From: Solirubrobacterales bacterium
GTDB taxonomy: Bacteria; Actinomycetota; Thermoleophilia; Solirubrobacterales; Solirubrobacteraceae
Assembly: GCA_019240015.1 (NCBI GenBank)
Contig: JAFAZB010000338.1
Span: 1 to 6,972, forward strand
Reading direction: 5' to 3'
DNA length: 6,972 nt
The position numbers and the translations under genes are program-made. This document shows, one piece after another, positions 1 through 5,788 of the stretch; the stretch's first letter is position 1, and each line of letters starts with the position of its first letter. The notes below the pieces were generated by a model that made no database searches, was not told where the DNA came from, and worked only from the letters and a program-made list of their open reading frames with translations.

Positions 1-360
1 GCCTACATCAGCACTCCGAACGTGCTCACGCTCGCCGCGGGTGGCGCCGAGCGCTCCGACAATCCATGGCATCTCAGGGAGTACCGGGCGGACGAGTTCG
101 AGCAGCTGTGCCGCGCGAGCTTCCGGGAGGTGGCGCTGCTGGGGCTGTTCCACGCTCGCAAGCTGGCGCTGCACGATGCCGCGCTGGCGGTCGGCTGGGA
201 TGCGCTGCACCGGCGGCTCGGGATCACCCGGGCCTTCTACGGTCGCTTCCTGCCGGCGATCTCGAGTCGCGACTTCGCGCTCCGCAGGGGCGCGGGCGAC
301 CCCGGCCGCAAGCAGCGGCTGGACCGAGCGCTGGACTTTTTGGCGCTCTGCGCGGTATAA
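1..360 (+). CDS. class I SAM-dependent methyltransferase, C-terminal part (5' end outside window)
   Basis: The reading frame is open from base 1 and ends at TAA 358-360, giving 119 visible residues. It begins with AYISTPNVLTL, which looks like the last core strand and loop of a Rossmann-fold methyltransferase (the usual form is 'G-x-hydrophobic-STPN', after the 'LKPGG' turn). It continues with PWHLREY, a pattern common in methyltransferases of the UbiG/Methyltransf_11/23 type, then a helical tail. The SAM-binding GxGxG motif would lie upstream of the window, so I cannot see it. The substrate is unknown. In related actinobacterial proteins this tail (HARKL, then FYxRFxPAIS, then DFALR) is a recognisable lineage-specific extension, as far as I recall. 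The next gene starts 7 nt later on the same strand, so the two may share a transcript, although that gene also seems to have its own promoter inside this 3' end. Confidence 0.8.
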   Translation, partial: AYISTPNVLTLAAGGAERSDNPWHLREYRADEFEQLCRASFREVALLGLFHARKLALHDAALAVGWDALHRRLGITRAFYGRFLPAISSRDFALRRGAGDPGRKQRLDRALDFLALCAV

Positions 361-361
361 G
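332..361 (+). promoter_or_regulatory. candidate promoter for the SRPBCC gene, giving a nearly leaderless mRNA
   Basis: A -35-like TGGACT (332-337, 4 of 6 matches to TTGACA) and a -10-like TATAAG (356-361, 5 of 6 matches to TATAAT) are 18 bp apart. The ATG at 368 begins only 6 nt after the -10 box, so transcription from it would start at or next to the start codon. No Shine-Dalgarno sequence precedes the ATG, which fits leaderless translation. The -10 contains the TAA stop of the methyltransferase. The match could be chance, although TATAAG is rare in DNA this GC-rich. Confidence 0.4.
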
Positions 362-367
362 CGCGCC

Positions 368-811
368 ATGCGAGTGGAGAGCGAAACCACAATCGGCAGA
401 CCGCCTCAGGACGTGTTCGACTACATCGCCCGCGGAGAGCGCCTGCCCGACTACGTGACCCAGTTCGCGTGGGTCAAGCAGGACTCCGAGGGGGAGCCGC
501 GACTCGGCACCCAGTACAGCTACAAGATGGGCCGCGGGCAGGCCGAGGGCACGTTCGAGTGGACCGAGTTCGCGCCCCCCGCGCGGCTCGCCTGGCACGG
601 CCCCCCGGCAAAGTCGGGTCCCGGCACGATGGAGCCGGCCGGCCACTGGGAGCTGACCGAGGAGGGCGGCGGAACGCGAGTCAGGCTGGTGATGACCCCG
701 GAGCCGGGCGGTCTGTTCAAGCTGCTGGCGCCGCTGATGGCGATCGGCATGCGCAAGGGCAACGCCGAGGCCCTGGCACGTCTGAAGCAGCAGCTCGAAC
801 GAACCGGTTAG
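368..811 (+). CDS. SRPBCC (START/polyketide cyclase-like) family protein
   Basis: A 147-residue protein with the architecture of a small stand-alone SRPBCC (Polyketide_cyc2 / CoxG-like) domain. It opens with a strand and helix entry typical of the fold (ESETTIGRPPQDVFDYIA, residues 4-21: 'x-I-x-x-P-x-x-V-F-x-Y-I'). It then has beta strands around TQYSYKMG and GTFEWTEF, a GHWELTEE / GTRVRLVM pair near residues 91-110, and a long C-terminal amphipathic helix. The fold forms a hydrophobic pocket, but the ligand cannot be read from sequence. I see no signal peptide or membrane segment, so it is probably cytosolic. The ATG at 368 is chosen because it gives the canonical N-terminus of the fold. The frame is open upstream, but that extension overlaps the methyltransferase. 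It ends 16 nt before the convergent transaldolase gene. Confidence 0.85.
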   Translation: MRVESETTIGRPPQDVFDYIARGERLPDYVTQFAWVKQDSEGEPRLGTQYSYKMGRGQAEGTFEWTEFAPPARLAWHGPPAKSGPGTMEPAGHWELTEEGGGTRVRLVMTPEPGGLFKLLAPLMAIGMRKGNAEALARLKQQLERTG

Positions 812-828
812 GGCCTTACGCGCGCCCT
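810..828. terminator. weak hairpin between convergent genes
   Basis: AGGGC (810-814) can pair with GCCCT (824-828) around a 9-nt loop, exactly across the 16-bp gap between two converging genes. The stem is only 5 bp and no U-run follows on either strand, so a role in bidirectional termination is a guess from position more than from strength. Confidence 0.2.
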
Positions 829-1928
829 CACGCCGCGACCAGCTGGTCGCGCTTCTCCGCCACGCCTTCGAGCAGCTGCTTGAACGAGTCGGCGAACTTC
901 TCCACGCCCTCGCGCTCGAGCACCCGCACGACGTCGTCGTAGTCGATCCCGGCCTGCTCGAAGCGCTCGAGCGTGCGGTGCGCCTCGTCGAGGTCGCGCT
1001 CCAGCGTGTCCTCGACGCGTCCGTGGTCCTGGAACGCCTCGACGGTCTCCCGGGGCATCGTGTTGACCGTCTGGGGGCCGATCAGCTCCTCGACGTAGAT
1101 CACGTCGCGGTAGTCGGGGTTCTTGGTCGAGGTCGATGCCCACAGGCAGCGTTGGGGCGAGGCTCCCTCCGCCTCGAGCTCCTCCCATTCCGACCCGCTG
1201 AACAGCTCCTTGTAGGTCTGGTAGGCGAGCTTGGCGTTGGCGATCGCCAGCTTGCCCTTCAGCTGATCGTGCCCGCCGAGCTCGTCGAGCCGCCGGTCCG
1301 CCTCGGTGTCCACGCGCGAGACGAAGAACGAGGCCACGGACGCGACCGATCGCAGATCGCCGCCGCCGTCGCGCAGCCGTCGCAGCCCCCGCAGGTAAGC
1401 CTCGGCGGCCTCACGGTGGCGTTGGAGCGAGAACAGCAGCGTGACGTTGACCGGGATCCCCGACGCGATCGTCTCCTCGATCGCCTCCAGGCCGGGCTCG
1501 GTGCCGGGGATCTTCACGAACAGGTTCGGTCGGTCGATCATCTGGTGCAGGCGGCGGGCCTCCGTGGTCGTGGCTTGCGCGTCGAACGCGAGGTTGGGAT
1601 CCACCTCCAGCGACACCCATCCGTCGCGAGTCGACTCGCCGCGGTCGAACACTTCCCGGAACTGGTCGCAGGCCTCGCGGATGTCCTCGCGCGCGAGCGC
1701 CAGGAACACCTCCTTCGGATCTTCCTGCTTGCGCAGCACCTCGCGGAGCTGCTCGTCGTATGCGTCGCCGTCTGAGATCGCACCCTGGAAGATCGTGGGG
1801 TTCGAGGTGACCCCAACGATCCCCCCATCGATCAGATCGCGCAACTCGCCGTCGCGCAGGAACGGGCGCGAGACGTAATCGATCCAGGGACTCTGGTGGT
1901 GCTCGAGCAGGGTGTGCAGTGGCGTCAT
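828..1928 (-). CDS. tal: transaldolase
   Basis: A 366-residue transaldolase, the enzyme of the non-oxidative pentose phosphate pathway that moves a dihydroxyacetone unit from sedoheptulose 7-phosphate to glyceraldehyde 3-phosphate in the cytosol. The first family signature is GVTSNPTIF (residues 39-47). The second is NLFVKIPGTEPGLEA (135-149), in which K139 is the expected Schiff-base lysine, followed by NVTLLFS (161-167). A conserved WASTSTKNP block (263-271) and QTVNTMP (286-292) follow, as in the longer actinobacterial transaldolases of about 370 residues, which matches the length here. The short TalB and fructose-6-phosphate aldolase forms lack this layout. The ATG at 1926-1928 is preceded on the minus strand by GAGGG with a 7-nt spacer. 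It is the last gene of the minus-strand block, 89 nt after the acyltransferase stop, and has no pentose-phosphate partner (tkt, zwf, pgi) in the window. Confidence 0.96.
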   Translation of the reverse strand: MTPLHTLLEHHQSPWIDYVSRPFLRDGELRDLIDGGIVGVTSNPTIFQGAISDGDAYDEQLREVLRKQEDPKEVFLALAREDIREACDQFREVFDRGESTRDGWVSLEVDPNLAFDAQATTTEARRLHQMIDRPNLFVKIPGTEPGLEAIEETIASGIPVNVTLLFSLQRHREAAEAYLRGLRRLRDGGGDLRSVASVASFFVSRVDTEADRRLDELGGHDQLKGKLAIANAKLAYQTYKELFSGSEWEELEAEGASPQRCLWASTSTKNPDYRDVIYVEELIGPQTVNTMPRETVEAFQDHGRVEDTLERDLDEAHRTLERFEQAGIDYDDVVRVLEREGVEKFADSFKQLLEGVAEKRDQLVAA

Positions 1929-1964
1929 CTGAAAACCCTCTTCCGTCGCGATGCTGAACGCGCT

Positions 1965-1975
1965 ACCCGACGGGT
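1965..1975. repeat. 11-bp palindrome in the tal upstream region
   Basis: ACCCGACGGGT reads ACCCG, a central A, then CGGGT, a perfect inverted repeat with a 1-nt centre. It lies 37 bp upstream of the tal start codon. The centre is too short for a hairpin loop, so if functional it would more likely be a binding site for a dimeric regulator. A palindrome of this size can also occur by chance in GC-rich DNA. Confidence 0.2.
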
Positions 1976-1978
1976 GGC

Positions 1979-2003
1979 GCTGGAAAACTCCCCACCGTCC
2001 AGC
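1979..2003 (-). repeat. inverted repeat (possible hairpin) between acyltransferase and tal
   Basis: GCTGGA (1979-1984) and TCCAGC (1998-2003) form a 6-bp stem with a 13-nt loop, 15 nt downstream of the acyltransferase stop on the minus strand. The loop contains a short T run in the minus-strand sense, but no T run follows the stem, so this is not a classical intrinsic terminator. It could weakly attenuate read-through into tal or mark an mRNA processing point. Confidence 0.25.
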
Positions 2004-2017
2004 TTACGACGCCCCGG

Positions 2018-2713
2018 CTACTCCCATCGAAACGTCTGCGGCGCGTCGCGCATCCGGATCACCCGCGCCGGCGAACCGGCCACGACGGCGTTCTCCGGCA
2101 CATCGCAGGTGACCACCGAGCTCGTGCCGATCACCGAGTTGTCGCCGACGTTGACCCCCCGCAGCAAGCACGCGCCGTAGCCGATCCAGACGTTGTGGCC
2201 GATGTCGACGTCGCGCTTGTAGATCCCCTGCTCGCGGATCGGGCGCTCGACCTCGACCATCCCGTGGTCGAAGTCGATCATCATCACCCGATCGGCGATG
2301 ATGCACTCGCGCCCGATCGAGACATGCTGATAAGCGGAGATCGTGCATTCCTGCCCGAGCACGGTCTTGGCACCGATCGCCAGCTCGCCTTCGTGGACGC
2401 GGAGCTTGCACCGGTGACCGATCCAGCACCACCGGCCCAGCTCCACCCTGGCGTCGCGGCCGATCTCGAACTTCACGCCCGGGCCGACGAAGCACAGCCC
2501 ATCGGTGCGCAGCCGTCCTCGCCACCGAAGCTTGAGCCACAGCCAGCGCACGAGGAGCCACAGGTACCCCGCGTGCAGCATGTGGTTGCGGCGGGCGAAG
2601 CGCAGCAAGGCGAGCGGACCGCCGCCCAGGGGCGCCGGCGGCGAGCGCACCAGCGGCGGCGGGATCGGAGCCGCGAGCGCCCGCTCGAGCTCGTCTGCGT
2701 TCACCGGCTGCAC
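2018..2713 (-). CDS. left-handed beta-helix (hexapeptide repeat) acyltransferase
   Basis: A 231-residue protein of the NodL/LacA/WbbJ-type acetyltransferase family, which transfers an acyl (usually acetyl) group from acyl-CoA to a sugar or similar hydroxyl or amino group. The C-terminal two thirds carry imperfect hexapeptide turns typical of a left-handed beta helix: GPGVKFEIGRDARVELG (77-93), LAIGAKTVLG (111-120), VSIGRECIIA (131-140) and VDIGHNVWIGYGACLLRGV (169-187), ending in the family hallmark VVAGSPARVIR (210-220). H150 in DFDHG is a candidate catalytic histidine. Residues 1-45 are proline-rich and unlike the core. Residues 46-66 are aromatic, hydrophobic and basic (LHAGYLWLLVRWLWLKLRWR), suggesting membrane attachment. 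The GTG at 2711-2713 is the first start candidate after the upstream stop. A second GTG lies three codons later and neither has a clear ribosome site, so coupling to the PLD gene 36 nt upstream is likely. Polysaccharide or lipid modification is plausible; the substrate is not known. Confidence 0.88.
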   Translation of the reverse strand: MQPVNADELERALAAPIPPPLVRSPPAPLGGGPLALLRFARRNHMLHAGYLWLLVRWLWLKLRWRGRLRTDGLCFVGPGVKFEIGRDARVELGRWCWIGHRCKLRVHEGELAIGAKTVLGQECTISAYQHVSIGRECIIADRVMMIDFDHGMVEVERPIREQGIYKRDVDIGHNVWIGYGACLLRGVNVGDNSVIGTSSVVTCDVPENAVVAGSPARVIRMRDAPQTFRWE

Positions 2714-2749
2714 GAGCAGATCGTAGGTCCTAGCCGTGCCGGGCGGGCC

Positions 2750-4201
2750 TCAACCGTCGTCGATCAAGCCCTCCAGCGGTCCGAGCAGGCGCCGTGCTCG
2801 CCGCGATACTCCCGGCAGCTCGAGCAGCCGATGAGTGGGGCGCGCGCCGGCCCGGCTGCGCTCCAGCTGCTCGCGCGCGACCGGCCGCCAGCGCTCGTCG
2901 ACGAGCGCTCGCGGCTCGGACCCGGCCACCGCAGCCCGATCGAGCTCCAGGTGCTCCGCCCACAAGCGCACCCGGGCATCTCGGGCGAGCGCCGGGTCGT
3001 CCACGATCACCCCCAGCTCGGTGTCGTTGAACAGCGAATGGGCGTTGAGGTTCGCGGAGCCCACGAGCAGCCAGCGGTCGTCGATCACCGCGAGCTTGGC
3101 ATGGACGTAGAGTGGGTCGTCACGGCCGTCGGAAAGCGAGCGAATCGTCGCCGCGAGCAGCCGCCCCCGGTCCTGGTCGGCTTCGCAGAGCACCGCGAGC
3201 TGACCCCTCGTGTCGTCCTGGCCATTGTTGGGCTTCGCCGGCAGGACGATCACCAGCCGGAAATCCGGGTGCGGCGGGCTGCGCAGCTTCTCGGCGAGGA
3301 TCGCCACGATCTCCGGCGCCCACATGAACTGGTTCTCGATGTAGATCAGCCGCCGCCCCGCGCGCAACGCCCGGGTGTAGGTCTCCAGGATCGAAAAGTC
3401 GCCCTGGGGGATGGCGCCGTACATCCCCTCGGCCACGGTACGCACCACCTGCACGGTCTGGGCTCCGACCGGGTCCGGTGCCGTAGGGCCGCCCAGCCGC
3501 TCCCCGGTCAGCTCGTTCCAGCGCAAGCGAAAATGGCGGTCGACGTCCACGACGGCCGGTCCGCGCAGCCGCACTGCCACGTCATGCCACCCAAGCCGGC
3601 GGCGCGCCGGATGCCGCTGCGAGTCGAACCTGTCCCCCGCCGAGTCGGTGAGGTCGATCCCGCCGACGAACGCGAGCTCGCCGTCGACGACGATCGTCTT
3701 CTCGTGATGGCAGTGGAACAGATGCTCGCGCGGGTCGGGCACGCAACGGATGCCGGTTCCCCTGGTCAGCTCCCGGATCGCGTCCCGGACCTCGGCACGG
3801 GTCGGGTGAAACAAGCCGATCGGGGCCCCGGCCCACACCAACACCCGCACTTCGATCCGCTGCGCGAGCTCGGCGAGCAGCACCCCCAAGACCTCGGGTG
3901 CGCCCCCGCGGACGAGCTCGAACCACGGCGAGAGCTGCCATCCCGTGAGATGCACGAACTCACGCGCCTGGGCCAGGGCCCGCGCCATCTCAGGGAGCGC
4001 CGTGGCGCCGTCGATCAGGAGCTCCACCGAGCAGCCGCCGCGCGGCGGCGGATCGCCGAGCGCCCAGACACCCCCGCGATCAGGCTCCAGGGCGCGCGTC
4101 CAGCCCAGCCGGCCGAGCCTGCGCCGGTGCTTGAGCCGCACCGCGGCGTCGATGCCGTCGCCGAGCAGCGAATCGAGGCGCGCGCCGAGGGACCGGGTCA
4201 T
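2750..4201 (-). CDS. phospholipase D-family protein with two HKD motifs
   Basis: A 483-residue PLD-superfamily enzyme. The first catalytic motif is HHEKTIVVDGELAFVGG (165-181), with the HxKxxxxD residues H166, K168 and D173. The second is YVHAKLAVIDDRWLLVGSAN (365-384), with H367, K369 and D374. Each half is followed by the usual G-G/S-x-N/D element (GGID, GSANLN). Between them lies RLIYIENQFMW (284-294), resembling the IYIENQ block conserved in eukaryotic and Streptomyces-like PLDs rather than typical bacterial cardiolipin synthases. There is no signal peptide and no N-terminal transmembrane pair, also unlike cardiolipin synthase, so it is probably cytosolic or peripheral. Likely chemistry is hydrolysis or transphosphatidylation of a phosphodiester, by a two-histidine mechanism. 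ATG 4199-4201 is preceded on the minus strand by GAGGGG at a rather long 12-nt spacing. It is the first gene of the minus-strand block, diverging from meaB. Cardiolipin synthase-like activity remains possible. Confidence 0.9.
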   Translation of the reverse strand: MTRSLGARLDSLLGDGIDAAVRLKHRRRLGRLGWTRALEPDRGGVWALGDPPPRGGCSVELLIDGATALPEMARALAQAREFVHLTGWQLSPWFELVRGGAPEVLGVLLAELAQRIEVRVLVWAGAPIGLFHPTRAEVRDAIRELTRGTGIRCVPDPREHLFHCHHEKTIVVDGELAFVGGIDLTDSAGDRFDSQRHPARRRLGWHDVAVRLRGPAVVDVDRHFRLRWNELTGERLGGPTAPDPVGAQTVQVVRTVAEGMYGAIPQGDFSILETYTRALRAGRRLIYIENQFMWAPEIVAILAEKLRSPPHPDFRLVIVLPAKPNNGQDDTRGQLAVLCEADQDRGRLLAATIRSLSDGRDDPLYVHAKLAVIDDRWLLVGSANLNAHSLFNDTELGVIVDDPALARDARVRLWAEHLELDRAAVAGSEPRALVDERWRPVAREQLERSRAGARPTHRLLELPGVSRRARRLLGPLEGLIDDG

Positions 4202-4303
4202 CGGCTACACGATCCCCTCGCGGCCGCGTGCTTACACCGCCGCCATCGCCCGGTGAGGCGCGACGCGCCCAGAGTTCGCGACGCGCTTATATTGCTCGCG
4301 CCC
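4202..4303. promoter_or_regulatory. divergent intergenic region with a possible two-way -10 element
   Basis: This 102-bp gap separates the divergent PLD and meaB start codons and must hold promoters for both if neither is read from further away. The only AT-rich stretch is CTTATATTG (4286-4294). Read on the plus strand it gives TATATT (4288-4293, 5 of 6 matches to TATAAT), 10 nt before the meaB ATG. Read on the minus strand it gives TATAAG (4286-4291, 5 of 6). No ribosome site precedes the meaB ATG, which fits a very short or absent leader, whereas the PLD leader would be about 75-80 nt. I see no convincing -35 box on either side. Confidence 0.4.
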
Positions 4304-5269
4304 ATGGCCGAGTCCGAGAAGCCACTCGCGGAGCGCCTTCTCGCCGGCGACAAGCGCGCGCTGGCACGCGCGATCTCGCTCGTGGAGAACGACGACCCCC
4401 AAGGCTGGGAGCTCGTCCGGGACGTGTATCCGCACACGGGCGGCGCCGCAGTGCTCGGCTTCACGGGTCCGCCAGGCGTCGGGAAGTCGACCTTGCTGGG
4501 TGCGCTGACGAAACTCGAGCGCGAACGGGAGCGGAGCGTCGCCGTGCTCTCGATCGATCCGTCCTCGCCGTTTACCCAAGGAGCGCTGCTTGGCGACCGG
4601 ATCCGCTTGTCGGACCATTTCCTGGATCCCGGGGTGTTCATCCGCTCGATGGCCAATCGCGGCGCGCTGGGCGGCCTCAGCGAAGCGGCGCTTCAGGCCG
4701 CCCTGCTGATGGACGCCTCGGGTCGCGACGTGATCTTGCTCGAGACGGTCGGCGTCGGGCAGGCCGACGTCGACATCATCGACCACGCCGACACGGTGGT
4801 GCTGGTGCTGATGCCCGGCTCCGGTGATTCAATCCAGGCACTCAAGGCCGGAGTGATGGAGATCCCTGACGTGATCGTCGTCAACAAGGCCGACCACCCG
4901 CTGACCGAGACGATGGTGCGGGAGATCAAAGGGGTCCTGGCGCTCGGTCCGCGCGCGGACTGGGAGATCCCGATCGTCAAGACCGAGGCGACGCGCGGGG
5001 AGGGGGTCGAGGAGCTCGCCGACAGAATGTCCGCGCATCGCCAGTACATCGAGCGCGCAGGCACCTTGATGGAGCGCCGCCGGCGCAACCTGATGAACGA
5101 GGTGCTGGCGATCGCCACGTTGCGCATGCGTCGCGAGTTGGAGGCGTCGGTCAACGAGGACACCGATGTCAAGGAGCTGCTGGACCGGGTCGTCTCGCGC
5201 GAGCTGGATCCCGCCAGCGCCGCGAGCAGCATCCTGGAGCGGGGAGCGGGCGACGGGTGGAGGCGGTAG
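4304..5269 (+). CDS. meaB: MeaB/ArgK-family P-loop GTPase (methylmalonyl-CoA mutase-associated type)
   Basis: A 321-residue G3E-type (SIMIBI) GTPase. MeaB proteins chaperone B12-dependent acyl-CoA mutases: they gate adenosylcobalamin loading and protect the mutase. Visible motifs are Walker A GPPGVGKST (55-63), LSIDPSSPF (82-90) followed by GALLGDRIRL, the RSMANRG loop (114-120), the G3-like ETVGVGQ (147-153), LMPGSGDSIQALKAG (169-183) and the guanine-specificity NKAD (194-197). The C-terminal helical arm (about 255-321) is the dimerisation region of the family, and the length is normal. The ATG at 4304 is chosen because it gives the standard N-terminus (a LAERLLAGDKRALARAIS-type helix); an in-frame TTG at 4292 is less likely. 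No mutase gene is visible on either side. Instead it leads an operon of Mau-like redox genes whose first member begins 3 nt after its stop. The old 'LAO/AO transport ATPase' name for this family is a misnomer. Confidence 0.93.
   Translation: MAESEKPLAERLLAGDKRALARAISLVENDDPQGWELVRDVYPHTGGAAVLGFTGPPGVGKSTLLGALTKLERERERSVAVLSIDPSSPFTQGALLGDRIRLSDHFLDPGVFIRSMANRGALGGLSEAALQAALLMDASGRDVILLETVGVGQADVDIIDHADTVVLVLMPGSGDSIQALKAGVMEIPDVIVVNKADHPLTETMVREIKGVLALGPRADWEIPIVKTEATRGEGVEELADRMSAHRQYIERAGTLMERRRRNLMNEVLAIATLRMRRELEASVNEDTDVKELLDRVVSRELDPASAASSILERGAGDGWRR
5259..5263 (+). promoter_or_regulatory. ribosome binding site supporting a TTG start (MauE-like gene)
   Basis: GGAGG inside the last codons of meaB lies 9 nt before TTG 5273-5275. 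It is a perfect Shine-Dalgarno core and decides the start of the following gene, since no ATG or GTG is well placed there. Confidence 0.7.
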
Positions 5270-5272
5270 CGC

Positions 5273-5788
5273 TTGGCTGACCTCCTCACCGCCCCCCATG
5301 CGGTCGCCGCGATCGTGCTGTGTATCGCCGGCGTAGCCAAGCTGCACTCCCCCGCTGGTGCGGTACGTGCGCTGCGATCCGCAGGCCTGGTGGTTGGCGC
5401 GGCGGTAGTGCGGGCGTTTGCGGCGGCCGAGCTCGCGCTCGGCGCCTGGTGCCTGCTCACGCCCAGCCCGCCGGGGTCGGGGCTGCTGGCGTGCACATAT
5501 GGCGGGTTCGCAGGTCTATCGGTGGCGCTGGCGCGCTCCTCCGCCTCGTGCGGATGCTTCGGCGGGGGCGACACCCCTGCGTCGCTCGGTCAGTCCAGCC
5601 TGAGCGCGGCGCTGGCCGCGCTCGCGCTCGCGAGCGCGCTGTCAACCCCACACGGCGCCGGATGGATCATCACGCGGCCACCGGTCCTCGCCGCGACGCT
5701 GGCGGCCGGCATCGCCGGGGCGGCGTACGCGACGGTGCTCGCCTACACCGCCCTGCCGCGGGCCTGGCGCGCTTGGAGCGTCTCGTGA
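5273..5788 (+). CDS. MauE/DoxX-like redox-associated integral membrane protein
   Basis: A 171-residue, strongly hydrophobic protein with about five predicted membrane segments (roughly residues 8-24, 40-63, 69-88, 106-124 and 138-160). IAGVAKLHSP (18-27) matches the first-helix signature of the DoxX/MauE group. SCGCFGGGD (92-100), with C93 and C95 at the end of the third segment, matches the CGCFG motif of MauE-type proteins. In methylotrophs MauE is required for accumulation of the methylamine dehydrogenase light chain and is thought to help form its disulfides. Some relatives feed electrons from thiol oxidation into the membrane, much as VKOR or DsbB do, but that is family-level inference. 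The TTG start follows a GGAGG at 9 nt and sits 3 nt after the meaB stop. The end overlaps the next start by 4 nt (GTGA). The following Cys-rich Tat protein and CxxC protein are its most likely substrate and partner. Confidence 0.85.
   Translation: MADLLTAPHAVAAIVLCIAGVAKLHSPAGAVRALRSAGLVVGAAVVRAFAAAELALGAWCLLTPSPPGSGLLACTYGGFAGLSVALARSSASCGCFGGGDTPASLGQSSLSAALAALALASALSTPHGAGWIITRPPVLAATLAAGIAGAAYATVLAYTALPRAWRAWSVS
5775..5778 (+). promoter_or_regulatory. ribosome binding site for the GTG start of the MauA-like gene
   Basis: GGAG within the last codons of the MauE-like gene lies 6 nt before GTG 5785-5787. It supports that start, which overlaps the upstream TGA (5786-5788) and implies translational coupling. 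Confidence 0.6.

Noticed and set aside
41..367. N-terminal extension of the SRPBCC frame by 109 codons
   Set aside because: It overlaps the methyltransferase in another frame and is Ser/Arg/Cys-rich noise. The SRPBCC fold begins naturally at the ATG at 368.
978..1775. 265-codon plus-strand open frame
   Set aside because: It lies antisense to transaldolase, whose signatures and catalytic lysine are intact. The translation has no recognisable motif.
2750..4201. Calling this gene cardiolipin synthase (cls)
   Set aside because: It lacks the N-terminal membrane segments of ClsA and carries the eukaryotic-type IYIENQ block, so only the PLD superfamily assignment is safe.
2195..4303. Very long plus-strand open frame (about 700 codons) upstream of and in frame with meaB
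   Set aside because: It runs antisense to the PLD and acyltransferase genes, both of which have clear family motifs. Its translation is low-complexity, rich in R, P, H and D, with no domain. It is a high-GC shadow frame that joins meaB only because no stop intervenes.
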